A DNA stretch of 64,000 nt from Cryobacterium algoricola (GTDB lineage: Bacteria; Actinomycetota; Actinomycetes; Actinomycetales; Microbacteriaceae). The position numbers and the translations under genes are program-made. Location of the stretch: assembly GCF_004402485.1 (NCBI RefSeq), contig NZ_SOFG01000019.1, positions 32,583-96,582 on the forward strand. The letters are read 5' to 3'. The notes beneath the pieces are model-generated. The model was not told where the DNA came from, made no database searches, and saw nothing but the letters and a program-made list of their open reading frames with translations. This document shows positions 29,773 through 40,375 of the stretch, one piece after another; position 1 is the first letter of the stretch; every line of letters begins with the position of its first letter.

Positions 29773-30168
29773 TCACTCGGCCGGCTTCATCCGGCAGGCC
29801 GGGGTCCCGCCGGGCAGGCGGTGCCGGTTGCGGGCCACCACCCGGTAGCCGGCCTCAGCGGCCCACGACCACGGTGGCACGGTGCCGAGCCAGCCGAGGA
29901 ACCGCAGGCCCGGAGCCGGCTGGTGCCGGAGCAGGGCGGCCACTGCGGCGGCACCGCCGAACCGTGTTCCAGCGGAGTCGACGAGCCAGACCCGGGAGTG
30001 GGCATCCGTTTCGGTGAGCCCGTAGGCGGAGAGATCGGTCCACTGGTAGGGCGAAGCGTCCGGCATCACAGGCAGCAGGCGACTCATCCACCCGACGGCC
30101 GTCGTGCAGAAGGCACAGTCGCCGTCGAAGACCAGCAGTGACGCGCGCGCACGGGTAGCAGCATCCAT
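29773..30168 (-). CDS. DCC family (DUF393) thiol-disulfide oxidoreductase-like protein
   Basis: 131 residues. The DxxCxxC motif appears as VFDGDCAFCTTAVGWM near the N-terminus, followed by the expected W, D and R residues of the family. A redox role is suggested by the CxxC-like pair but not established. The ATG chosen gives the typical N-terminus; GAGGAT six bases upstream and lack of a Shine-Dalgarno suggest a leaderless message. An upstream start would add 20 basic residues of low protein quality. Confidence 0.82.
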   Translation of the reverse strand: MDAATRARASLLVFDGDCAFCTTAVGWMSRLLPVMPDASPYQWTDLSAYGLTETDAHSRVWLVDSAGTRFGGAAAVAALLRHQPAPGLRFLGWLGTVPPWSWAAEAGYRVVARNRHRLPGGTPACRMKPAE

Positions 30169-30197
30169 ACCCCTATCCTCGCATCGATGAAAGGGCG

Positions 30198-30347
30198 GCG
30201 TGGCTGCGCGCATTCTTCGCGCGGCCACGCGAGTTTCGGCGAAAGATTCCCTATTTGCGCAACGAATTTGCGCAAGATGTTTCGTCGAGGTAACGATTCC
30301 ATCCGCGATTGTGCTTTTGGCTCAATGAATACTTAGGGTCAGAAGTA
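30198..30347 (+). promoter_or_regulatory. Regulatory region upstream of the peptide transporter
   Basis: This AT-richer gap holds a 13-bp-arm hairpin (30198-30230, one mismatch), two copies of the palindrome TTGCGCAA at 30255 and 30268 spaced 13 bp apart, and an inverted repeat ATACTT-8-AAGTAT at 30328-30347. The TTGCGCAA pair looks like a dimer or tetramer binding site. The regulator is unknown. Confidence 0.45.
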
Positions 30348-30405
30348 TCTGAGGCGTCTTCGCGGTCCCGAATCGCGCGGCGTTTCCCTGCGCACTGGAG
30401 GAAAA

Positions 30406-32016
30406 TTGAAAATCAGGAGACTGGGCATTCCCATCGCTCTGGCCACAGCGGGAGCGCTCATGCTCTCCGGCTGCGCCAGCGGCTCGACGACACCGGCGAA
30501 GACGGGTGATACGGCTGCGATCATCTCGACCAACGGTTCAGAACCGCAGAAGCCGTTGATCACCACGAACACCACCGAAACCGGTGGCGGCAAGATCATG
30601 ACGTCGATCTACGCCGGACTGGTGTCCTACGACGCCAAGGGCGAGGGCAAGAACGAGGTCGCCAAGTCGATCTCCGCCGACGACGCACAGCACTGGACCG
30701 TCACGCTCAACACCGGCTGGAAGTTCACCAACGGCGAGGCCGTCACGTCCAAGTCGTTCGTCGACGCCTGGAACTACGGCGCCAAGTTCAGCAACGCCCA
30801 GAGCGCGTCGTACTTCTTCGACGACATCGAAGGCTTCAGCTACGACGCAGACACCGAGCTCACCGGACTCAAGGTCGTCGACGATTCGACCTTCACCGTG
30901 ACGCTCGCGTCTCCGGAGGCCGACTGGCCGCTGCGCCTCGGCTACACGGCCTTCATGCCGCTGCCGTCCGTCGCGTTCACCGACATGGCAGCATTCGGTG
31001 AGAACCCGATCGGCAACGGCCCGTACATGCTGGCCAAGACCGGCGCGTGGGAGCACAACGTCAAGATCGACCTCAAGACGAACCCCGACTACAAGGGCGT
31101 GCGCACCCCCGCCAACGGCGGACTGAGCATCGTCTTCTACTCCTCCCTCGACTCGGCATACGCCGACGCCCAGGGTGGAAACCTCGACGTGCTCGACGCC
31201 GTCCCCGACTCCGCGTTCGCGACCTACCAGACGGACTTCCCCGAGCGTTTCGTGAACCAGCCCGCCGCGATCTTCCAGGCATTCAACATGCCGTACTACC
31301 TCGAACACTGGAGTGGCGAAGAGGGCAAGCTGCGTCGCGCGGCCATCTCGATGGCCATCGACCGCAAGGAAATCACGGACGTCATCTTCCAGGGCACCCG
31401 TACCCCGGCGACCGACTTCACTTCCCCGGTCATCGCGGGCTACTCCGACGCCCTCAAGGGTGCCGACGTGCTCAAGTTCAACAAGGAACAGGCCGTCAAG
31501 GACTGGGCGGCCGCTGACGCGATCTCCCCGTACACCGGCACGTTCGACATCGCGTACAACTCCGACGGCGGACACGCCGGCTGGGTAGACGCCGTTGCCA
31601 ACAGCATCAAGAACACCCTCGGCATCAACGCAGTCGGCAAGCCGTACGCGACCTTCAAGGCCGCTCTGGCGGACCGCAAGGCGAAGGCGCTGACCGGCGG
31701 AACCCGTGCCGGCTGGCAGGGCGACTACCCCTCGATGTACAACTTCCTCGCGCCGTTGTACCAGACCGGTGCCGGCTCGAACTACGAGATGTACGCCAGC
31801 ACCGAGTTCGACACCCTCCTCAAGGAAGGCGCAGCGGCCAAGTCCGTCGACGACGCCACCGCGAAGTACCAGGCAGCACAGGAGGTCCTGCTCAAGGACC
31901 TCCCGTCCATCCCGCTCTGGTACTCCAACGTGACCGGTATCTGGTCCGACAAGGTCCAGAACGTCGTCTTCGGCTGGGATTCCGTGCCGCTGTACAACGA
32001 AATCACCAAGGGCTAG
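30406..32016 (+). CDS. Peptide ABC transporter substrate-binding lipoprotein (SBP family 5)
   Basis: 536 residues starting with TTG behind GGAGG-AAAA. A lipoprotein signal is clear: basic MKIRR, hydrophobic core, lipobox LSGC at about 22-25. The mature part is a DppA/OppA-type family 5 binding protein (ISTNGSEPQKPLI, WKFTNGEAVTSKSFVDAWNYGAK, LRRAAISMAIDRKEI). It would capture oligopeptides outside the membrane and hand them to the two permeases downstream. The TTG start, a hairpin after the stop and the upstream palindromes all suggest separate tuning from the permease genes. Confidence 0.92.
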   Translation: MKIRRLGIPIALATAGALMLSGCASGSTTPAKTGDTAAIISTNGSEPQKPLITTNTTETGGGKIMTSIYAGLVSYDAKGEGKNEVAKSISADDAQHWTVTLNTGWKFTNGEAVTSKSFVDAWNYGAKFSNAQSASYFFDDIEGFSYDADTELTGLKVVDDSTFTVTLASPEADWPLRLGYTAFMPLPSVAFTDMAAFGENPIGNGPYMLAKTGAWEHNVKIDLKTNPDYKGVRTPANGGLSIVFYSSLDSAYADAQGGNLDVLDAVPDSAFATYQTDFPERFVNQPAAIFQAFNMPYYLEHWSGEEGKLRRAAISMAIDRKEITDVIFQGTRTPATDFTSPVIAGYSDALKGADVLKFNKEQAVKDWAAADAISPYTGTFDIAYNSDGGHAGWVDAVANSIKNTLGINAVGKPYATFKAALADRKAKALTGGTRAGWQGDYPSMYNFLAPLYQTGAGSNYEMYASTEFDTLLKEGAAAKSVDDATAKYQAAQEVLLKDLPSIPLWYSNVTGIWSDKVQNVVFGWDSVPLYNEITKG

Positions 32017-32059
32017 TTCCCCCGCTCAACCCGAAAAAATAGAACCCAGTTTCATGCGA

Positions 32060-32094
32060 AGCGATGTCCGGGGCACTCAGTCCCGGACATCGCT
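32060..32094 (+). terminator. Hairpin between binding protein and permease genes
   Basis: Perfect 13-bp arms (AGCGATGTCCGGG / CCCGGACATCGCT) around a 9-base loop, without a T-run. Position between the substrate-binding and first permease genes fits an attenuator or an mRNA-stabilising stem that gives more binding protein than transporter. Confidence 0.7.
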
Positions 32095-32153
32095 CGCTAG
32101 ACTCGACCAGTGATTGCGATTCTCATGACCGTTCGTTCCAGTGCGGGAACCTG

Positions 32154-33083
32154 ATGCTCTGGTACACCGGCAAACGCCTGCTCCAGATGATCCCGGTATT
32201 CTTCGGCGCTACCTTCCTCATCTACTTCATGGTCTTCTCCCTCCCCGGAGATCCCATTGCTGCCCTCTTCGGTGATCGGCAACCCGCGCCAGGCGTGATC
32301 GAACAGCTCCGTGTCCAGTACCACCTGGACCAGCCCTTCATCGTGCAGTACTTCATCTACATCGGCGGCTTCTTCCACGGGGACCTCGGCACCACGTACT
32401 CCGGTCGCGCCGTTTCCGACGTGATGGCCGCCGCCTTCCCGATCACCGCCCGGCTCGCGCTTCTCGCGCTGTTCTTCGAGTCCGTCGCCGGTATCCTCGT
32501 CGGCCTCGTCGCGGGTCTCCGCAAGGGCAAGCTCTTCGACGCGAGCGCCCTCGTCGTGAGCCTGCTGCTGATCAGCGTGCCGACCTTCGTGATCGGGTTC
32601 ATCCTGCAGTACGTCTTCGCGGTCAAGCTCGGCTGGGCGCGTACGACGGTCAGCAGTGAGGCCCCGCTCTCCGAACTGATCCTGCCGGCCATCGTGCTCG
32701 CATCCGTCTCGTTCGCCTACATCGTGCGGCTCACCCGGGCGAGCGTCTCTGAGAACCTCGGCGCCGACTTCGTGCGCACGGCCACGGCGAAGGGCCTGTC
32801 ACGCCGACGGGTCGTCACCGTGCACGTGTTGCGGAACTCGCTCGTCCCCGTCGTCACATTCCTCGGCGTCGACCTCGGCTCGCTCATGGTCGGCGCGATC
32901 GTGACAGAGGGCATCTTCAATATCAACGGTGTGGGTGGCACCGTCTACAAGGCGATCAAACTCGGCGAAGGACCGACCGTGGTGTCGTTCATCGCCGTCA
33001 TGGTCGTGATCTTCGTGCTGGCGAACCTGCTCGTCGACCTGCTGTACGCAGCCCTGGACCCGAGGATTCGTTATGCCAAGTAA
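32154..33083 (+). CDS. Peptide ABC transporter permease (DppB/OppB type)
   Basis: 309 residues from MLWYTGKRLLQMIPVFFGATFL, the usual DppB-type N-terminus with the first membrane helix. About six helices; the EAA-like coupling loop is ADFVRTATAKGLSRRRVVTVHVLRNSLVPV. An in-frame start 30 codons upstream falls in the intergenic hairpin and is not likely. The 3' end overlaps the next permease by 11 bases. Confidence 0.92.
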   Translation: MLWYTGKRLLQMIPVFFGATFLIYFMVFSLPGDPIAALFGDRQPAPGVIEQLRVQYHLDQPFIVQYFIYIGGFFHGDLGTTYSGRAVSDVMAAAFPITARLALLALFFESVAGILVGLVAGLRKGKLFDASALVVSLLLISVPTFVIGFILQYVFAVKLGWARTTVSSEAPLSELILPAIVLASVSFAYIVRLTRASVSENLGADFVRTATAKGLSRRRVVTVHVLRNSLVPVVTFLGVDLGSLMVGAIVTEGIFNINGVGGTVYKAIKLGEGPTVVSFIAVMVVIFVLANLLVDLLYAALDPRIRYAK

Positions 33084-34020
33084 TCGTCAGACGCAGCCGC
33101 ACTTCGTCGCTGCGCTCGAAGACACCCCCATCGCCGCGATCGATCGCCTCGACGAGACCGAGAAGGCGCGCAGCACCTGGGCGGATGCCTGGGAGTCGCT
33201 GCGCGGCAAGCCCAGCTTCTGGATCGCCTCCGCGCTGATCCTGCTGATCGTGATCGTGGCCCTGTTCCCCGGCATCTTCACCCAGGTGCCGCCGGACCAG
33301 AATTGCCTGCTCGCCAACAGCAACAAGGGACCGGAAGAAGGGCACCTGCTCGGCTTCACCCGGCAGGGCTGTGACGTGTACTCGCGGATGATCCACGGCA
33401 CCCAGGCATCCGTCACGGTCGGCCTGCTCGCGACCATGATCGTCACCCTCTTCGGCCTCGTCGTGGGAGCCCTCGCCGGCTACTACGGCGGTTTCTTCGA
33501 CGCGATCGTCTCCCGGATCGGTGACATCTTCTTCGCCGTCCCGACCGTGCTCGGCGCAATCGTGCTGATGTCGGTCCTCCCGGAGCGCACGCCGGTCACG
33601 ATCGCGCTGGTGCTCTCGATCTTCGCCTGGCCGCAAATCGCCAGGATCATGCGCGGTTCGGTGCTCTCGGCCCGGAACTCGGATTACGTCACGGCGTCGA
33701 TCGCCCTCGGCGTCTCGAAGTTCCGCATCCTCGTGCGCCACGTCGTGCCCAACGCGATCGCCCCCGTGATCGTGATCGCCACGGTCTCCCTCGGCACGTT
33801 CATCGTCGCGGAGGCGACGCTGTCGTTCCTCGGCATCGGTCTGCCCCCGCAGATCATGTCCTGGGGCAATGACATCAACTCGGCCCAGTCGTCGATCCGA
33901 ACGAACCCCCAGGTACTGATCTACCCCGCCATCGCCCTGTCCCTGACCGTGCTCGCCTTCCTCATGCTCGGCGACGCCGTGCGCGACGCACTCGACCCCG
34001 AATCGAGGGCACGCCGATGA
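33073..34020 (+). CDS. Peptide ABC transporter permease (DppC/OppC type)
   Basis: 315 residues. A cytoplasmic N-terminus of ~50 residues precedes helix 1 (FWIASALILLIVIVALFPGIF). Coupling loop: SDYVTASIALGVSKFRILVRHVVPN. The periplasmic insert has a Cys pair (QNCLLANS, RQGCDVYS) typical of actinobacterial OppC-like proteins. It overlaps both neighbours (11 bases upstream, ATGA downstream), so translation of the transporter is coupled. Confidence 0.92.
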   Translation: MPSNRQTQPHFVAALEDTPIAAIDRLDETEKARSTWADAWESLRGKPSFWIASALILLIVIVALFPGIFTQVPPDQNCLLANSNKGPEEGHLLGFTRQGCDVYSRMIHGTQASVTVGLLATMIVTLFGLVVGALAGYYGGFFDAIVSRIGDIFFAVPTVLGAIVLMSVLPERTPVTIALVLSIFAWPQIARIMRGSVLSARNSDYVTASIALGVSKFRILVRHVVPNAIAPVIVIATVSLGTFIVAEATLSFLGIGLPPQIMSWGNDINSAQSSIRTNPQVLIYPAIALSLTVLAFLMLGDAVRDALDPESRARR

Positions 34021-35768
34021 GCCAGACCGTGATCGAACCCGTGAGCACCGCTGTCCGGGACGAGAATTCCCCGCTCCTCGAGATCCGCGATCTCGAGGTC
34101 GGCTTCCAGACCCAGCACGGTGTCGTTCCCGCCGTGCGCGGCGTCAACCTCACCCTGTATCCCGGCCAGACCCTCGCGATCGTCGGCGAGTCCGGGTCGG
34201 GCAAGACCACGACGGCGCAGGCGATCATCAACCTGCTCGCCAACACCGGCACGGTCACCGCCGGCCAGATCCTGTTCGAGGGGCGCGACCTCACGACCCT
34301 CAAGCCCAAGGAAATGCAGGATGTCCGCGGGCGCCTGATCGGCTATGTCCCGCAGGACCCGATGTCGAACCTCAACCCGGTCTGGAACATCGGCTTCCAG
34401 GTCGAAGAGGCCATCCGGGCCAACGGCGGCGCCATGAGCAGGAAGGCCGCGAAACTGCGCACCATCGAGGTGCTCAAGGAGGCGGGCCTCAGCGACGCTG
34501 AGGACCGGCTCAAGCAGTTCCCGCACCAGTTCTCCGGCGGCATGCGGCAGCGAGTTCTGATCGGGATCGGCCTCTCGGCCCGTCCGAAGCTGCTGATCGC
34601 CGACGAGCCGACCTCCGCGCTCGACGTCACGGTGCAGCGCCAGATCCTCGACCACCTCGCCACGCTCACGCGCGACTACGGCACCTCGGTGCTGTTCATC
34701 ACGCACGACCTCGGTCTCGCGGCCGAGCGCGCGGAACAGCTCGTCGTGATGTACAAGGGCAAGGTCGTCGAGTCCGGTCCCTCGCAGGAGATCCTGGCCA
34801 ACCCGCAGCATCCGTACACGCAGCGCCTTGTCGCCGCTGCACCGAGCCTCGCATCGCGGCGCATCCAGTCGGCCAAGCACTCCGTCGCGGTCGACACGGA
34901 TGTTTCCGCAGCGGGCGCGAACGACCAGGTTCTGGTGAACCGTGCGATCGAGCGGGAGCAGGCCGCACCGGCCAAGGACCTGATCTCGGTCCAGGGCATC
35001 TCGAAGATGTACCGCATCCGCACCAAGGGCTTCAAGTACAACGAACTGCTCGCGGTCAACGACGTGTCCTTCGGCATCAAGAAGGGCACGACGACCGCGC
35101 TCGTCGGCGAGTCCGGCTCCGGCAAGTCCACGGTCGCCAAGCTCATCCTGCAGCTCGAGTCCATCACGAGCGGGCAGATCGAGTTCGATGGCCAGGACGT
35201 CGCCGGGCTCAAGGGCGCGGACCTGCTGAAGTTCCGCCGCCGCGTGCAGCCGGTCTTCCAGGACCCGTACGGCTCCCTCGACCCGCAGTACAACGTCGGC
35301 AACACCATCGCCGAGCCGCTGCTCGCCCACAAGGTCGGAACGGCCAAGGAACGTCAGGCCCGGGTGCGGGAGCTCCTCGACCAGGTCTCGCTGCCGTGGG
35401 CGTCCCGGCACCGCTACCCGAGTGAACTCTCGGGCGGCCAGCGCCAGCGCATCGCGATCGCTCGGGCGCTCGCGCTCAAGCCGGACGTTCTCGTGCTCGA
35501 CGAGGCGGTCTCCGCCCTCGACGTGCTCGTGCAGGGCCAGGTGCTCAACCTCCTGACCGAGCTGCAGACGGAACTCGACCTGACCTACCTGTTCATCACC
35601 CACGACCTCGCCGTCGTCCGCCTCGTTGCGGACAACGTCTGCGTCATGCAGCAGGGCCGGATCGTCGAGGCCGCGACGACGGACGAGGTCTTCGACAACC
35701 CCCGCCAGTCGTACACGCAGGAGTTGCTCGCCGCGATCCCGGGCGGCAACTTCGAGTTCGGGCGCTAA
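34017..35768 (+). CDS. Peptide ABC transporter ATP-binding protein, fused DppD-DppF type
   Basis: 583 residues joining two ATPase domains that are separate genes in E. coli. Domain 1 (residues ~20-270) has GESGSGKTT and FSGGMRQRV; domain 2 (~320-575) has GESGSGKST and LSGGQRQRIAIARAL. Both carry the C-terminal oligopeptide ABC region (NPQHPYTQRLVAAAPS; NPRQSYTQELLAAIPG). It drives peptide import by the permease pair. A strong hairpin terminator follows the stop. Confidence 0.94.
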   Translation: MSQTVIEPVSTAVRDENSPLLEIRDLEVGFQTQHGVVPAVRGVNLTLYPGQTLAIVGESGSGKTTTAQAIINLLANTGTVTAGQILFEGRDLTTLKPKEMQDVRGRLIGYVPQDPMSNLNPVWNIGFQVEEAIRANGGAMSRKAAKLRTIEVLKEAGLSDAEDRLKQFPHQFSGGMRQRVLIGIGLSARPKLLIADEPTSALDVTVQRQILDHLATLTRDYGTSVLFITHDLGLAAERAEQLVVMYKGKVVESGPSQEILANPQHPYTQRLVAAAPSLASRRIQSAKHSVAVDTDVSAAGANDQVLVNRAIEREQAAPAKDLISVQGISKMYRIRTKGFKYNELLAVNDVSFGIKKGTTTALVGESGSGKSTVAKLILQLESITSGQIEFDGQDVAGLKGADLLKFRRRVQPVFQDPYGSLDPQYNVGNTIAEPLLAHKVGTAKERQARVRELLDQVSLPWASRHRYPSELSGGQRQRIAIARALALKPDVLVLDEAVSALDVLVQGQVLNLLTELQTELDLTYLFITHDLAVVRLVADNVCVMQQGRIVEAATTDEVFDNPRQSYTQELLAAIPGGNFEFGR

Positions 35769-35795
35769 ACAGCACCGGCTTCATCGTCAGTCAGC

Positions 35796-35827
35796 GGGGC
35801 GGGGACTTCGGTCCCCGCCCCCTTTTC
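35796..35827 (+). terminator. Rho-independent terminator of the peptide transporter operon
   Basis: Stem GGGGCGGGGAC / GTCCCCGCCCC with TTCG tetraloop, followed by CTTTT. A textbook intrinsic terminator just after the ATPase gene. Confidence 0.9.
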
Positions 35828-35997
35828 GGCGTTCCAGCGGATGCCCGGATCACCGGGTACCGGCCGCGACACGGCTCCCAGCCTCCCGGCAGGAAGAGTG
35901 CGGTAGGATTATCCGTTGGGTCGGACCTTGACCACATACATCCATTCTTCGCCGCATCCGTTTGTCCGCGGCATCATTCTTCGTAAGGATTCACTTC

Positions 35998-37908
<1,911 letters not shown>

Positions 37909-37920
37909 TCCCAGCTTGTC

Positions 37921-37980
37921 GGCGGCGCCGGCGGTTACGCTCTGATACATCAGGGCGGCACTGCCGGCGCCGCTTTTTGT
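37921..37980 (+). terminator. Terminator after typA
   Basis: Stem GCGGCGCCGGC / GCCGGCGCCGC with a 30-base loop that itself contains CTGAT/ATCAG, followed by TTTTT. Confidence 0.85.
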
Positions 37981-37997
37981 CCCCCGACACTGAGGAA

Positions 37998-38453
37998 ATG
38001 AAGAAGATGACGACATCCCTGCTCCACGTCCGAGTCCTGGCGACGATCGCGCTCACCCTGGTCGGCGGCACGCTGCTGACCGGATGCACCGCCGACGCGG
38101 CTCAGAACGCCGTCAACGGGGCCGTGCAGGGCGCGACCAACGGCGACGTGAGCCTCGGCGGCGCACTCCCGTCCGGCTGGCCGGCCGAGGTGCCGGTCGT
38201 CGAAGGCAAGATCCTGTTCGCCGCGGTCCAGAAGGGCGACAAGCCGGGCTGGACCGTGACCGTGAAGGCGAGCGCCGCCGATCCCATCGCCGAGGCCACC
38301 AGCAGCCTGACCGCGGCCGGTTTCGTGGCCGGCGGCAACGTGTCCGCGACGGTCGGCTCAGCCGGTCTGGTCTCGATGAAGAACGACCACTACGCCGTGG
38401 TCGTCGCCGGAGGACCCGACGGCCTGCTGTACACGGTCACCCCGGTCTCCTGA
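37998..38453 (+). CDS. Small secreted lipoprotein, unknown function
   Basis: 151 residues. Lipoprotein signal with basic start, hydrophobic core and lipobox LTGC. The mature part (~120 residues) has a repeated AAQNAVNGAVQGATNG helix-like segment and then beta-rich sequence; no known domain is recognised. Two ATGs (MKKM) are possible: the first keeps the lysines expected in a signal peptide but sits very close to GAGG; the second, nine bases later, has better spacing. Confidence 0.7.
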   Translation: MKKMTTSLLHVRVLATIALTLVGGTLLTGCTADAAQNAVNGAVQGATNGDVSLGGALPSGWPAEVPVVEGKILFAAVQKGDKPGWTVTVKASAADPIAEATSSLTAAGFVAGGNVSATVGSAGLVSMKNDHYAVVVAGGPDGLLYTVTPVS

Positions 38454-38470
38454 CCTGACCGCTCGTCCCG

Positions 38471-39496
38471 TCAGGGGGCGACGTCGATGAGGACCTTGCC
38501 CACCACTCCGGCCTCGACGGCGGCGTGCGCGTCGGCCGTGCGCTCGAGCGGGAAGCGGTGCAGGGGCAGGCCTGCCTCGACGCCGACGCGGAGAGCGCCG
38601 TCATCGATGGCGGCGCCGATGTCGGCCGCCGCGGCGTCCAGCAGATCCTGGCCGAGCGTGTAGAGCAACTGGAACTGGTACCGCACGTTGAGGGTCATCT
38701 GGGCGCGGATGTCGAGCGTGAGCGGCTCGCCCGTCGTCGCATAGACCGCGATCGAGCCACGGGTGCGGATCACGGCCGCGTTGAGCGCCGCGTTCTGCGC
38801 GGGAGCGACCTCGACGACGAGGTCGACGCCGTCGGGCGCCAGTGCGCGGATGGCGCGGGCGGCATCCGTGTCTCGGTAGTTCACGATGTGGTGCGCGCCG
38901 GCGGCGGATGCGAGTGCACCCTTCTCCGCGCCGCTGACGGTGGTGATGACGGTCGCCCCCGCCCAGCGGGCGAGCTCGATGGCCGCGTGGCCGACCGCAC
39001 CCGCCCCGCCGGCCACCAGGACCACCCGGCCGGCGAGAGCACCGGGGGAGAGGCGACGGGGACCGTCCTCCGCGACGGTGAGCGCGCGGTGGGCGGTCAT
39101 CGCGGGAACGCCGAGGGTCGCACCGAGGTCGAAGCTCGCCGAGTCCGGCAGCGGGTACACCCGCTCGGCGGGGAGCACGGTGTAGTCCTGGGCGGTGCCG
39201 CCCGAGGCGAGGCCGTACGCGGCGATGGCCGTCCAGACCCGGTCGCCGACGTCCAGGCGCTCGACGCCCGCGCCGACTGCGTCGACGATGCCTGCGCCGT
39301 CCTGGTTCGGCACGACCTCCGGGAACGCAAGCGCCTCGCCGGGCCTGCTGCCCGCGCGGGACTTCCAGTCGGTGGGGTTCACGCCCGAGACGAGGATGCG
39401 CACGCGCACCTCGCCGGGGCCGGGCTGCGGCAGGTCGCGTTCGACGAGCCGGAGGACGTCGGGGGTGCCGGTTGCGCTGTAGACGATTGCTCTCAT
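38471..39496 (-). CDS. NADPH:quinone oxidoreductase-like MDR protein
   Basis: 341 residues of the zinc-independent medium-chain reductase group. GroES-like N-domain with GVNPTDWKSRAG and VVPNQDGAGIVDAVGAGV; Rossmann domain with VVLVAGGAGAVGHAAIELARWAGA, the NADPH loop. The zinc ligands of alcohol dehydrogenases are absent. Typical reaction is reduction of quinones or activated alkenals. The ATG follows no strong ribosome site. It converges with the lipoprotein gene. Confidence 0.88.
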   Translation of the reverse strand: MRAIVYSATGTPDVLRLVERDLPQPGPGEVRVRILVSGVNPTDWKSRAGSRPGEALAFPEVVPNQDGAGIVDAVGAGVERLDVGDRVWTAIAAYGLASGGTAQDYTVLPAERVYPLPDSASFDLGATLGVPAMTAHRALTVAEDGPRRLSPGALAGRVVLVAGGAGAVGHAAIELARWAGATVITTVSGAEKGALASAAGAHHIVNYRDTDAARAIRALAPDGVDLVVEVAPAQNAALNAAVIRTRGSIAVYATTGEPLTLDIRAQMTLNVRYQFQLLYTLGQDLLDAAAADIGAAIDDGALRVGVEAGLPLHRFPLERTADAHAAVEAGVVGKVLIDVAP

Positions 39497-39560
39497 GCTC
39501 TGTCCAACGTTCCGGCGACGGAAAAGGTTCCCGCAGTTGCGCGGAATGGGTGGAACTCGG

Positions 39561-40337
39561 TCAGCGGCCCAGGAAGAACTCGGCGAGCAGCGGGGCCAGT
39601 ACGGTCTGGTCGACGTCGTGATCCTGGCCGGGAACGGTCAGCACACTGCCGTCGGCGACGGAGGACGCCACCGCCTCGGCTGCACGGGCCGCCCAGGCGG
39701 GGCTCCGGCCGCCCGCGAGTGCCAGCGTCGGCGCCGTGATCGCGGCCAGGCGACCCACCGGGGGCACGCCGTCGGCCGTGAGGGCGAGTTCGTGCGGCAG
39801 GGTGGGGGCGAGGTGGACGAGCCCCGGCCAGAACGGGGCGGACGTGATGAAGCCAACGGCCGCGTCGTCCATCCCGGTGATGCGGAGGAAGAGCGTCGCC
39901 GCGGTGGCCGGGTCTCCCGCGTCGAGGGCGGCCTGGAGGCCGAGGTCGTCCGCCGGTGCCGGGTGCTCCGGGTCGGCGGTGTACGGAGGCTCGTAGACCG
40001 CGAGCCGGGTGACGTGCACGCCGGCCGCGGCGGCCTCGATCGCCAGGATCGCTCCGGACGAGTGGCCGTACACTCCGGCCGCGCCCCCGGCAACGGCGAC
40101 GAGGGCCGCGAGGTCCTCGATCTCGCGTTCGACGGCGTAGGGGTGCGTCTCGGGGCTGTCGCCCTTGCCCCGCCGGTCGTAGGTGAACACGGTGAAATGC
40201 TCGGCGAGCAGCGTGACGAGAGGGTACGGGGAGGACCGGGTGTTGAAGGCCCCGCCGATGACGATGACGGGGTCCCCGGAACCGGCTCTCTCGAAGGCGA
40301 TCTGCGTTCCATCGGCTGACCGGACGAATTCGGGCAT
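39561..40337 (-). CDS. Alpha/beta hydrolase
   Basis: 258 residues. Nucleophile elbow GHSSG (YGHSSGAILAIEAA), oxyanion region VIVIGGAFNTRSSP, strand-4 region YDRRGKGDSPET and a late GQDHD supplying the catalytic His, with DGTQIAFERAGSG at the N-terminus. Esterase, lactonase or related activity cannot be told. It is in the same direction as the iron-uptake genes but follows efeU by 38 bases and may be read with it. Confidence 0.88.
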   Translation of the reverse strand: MPEFVRSADGTQIAFERAGSGDPVIVIGGAFNTRSSPYPLVTLLAEHFTVFTYDRRGKGDSPETHPYAVEREIEDLAALVAVAGGAAGVYGHSSGAILAIEAAAAGVHVTRLAVYEPPYTADPEHPAPADDLGLQAALDAGDPATAATLFLRITGMDDAAVGFITSAPFWPGLVHLAPTLPHELALTADGVPPVGRLAAITAPTLALAGGRSPAWAARAAEAVASSVADGSVLTVPGQDHDVDQTVLAPLLAEFFLGR

Positions 40338-40375
40338 CTGGCTCTCCTCGGGTTGGTGGCTATCGGCGGCGGTGA

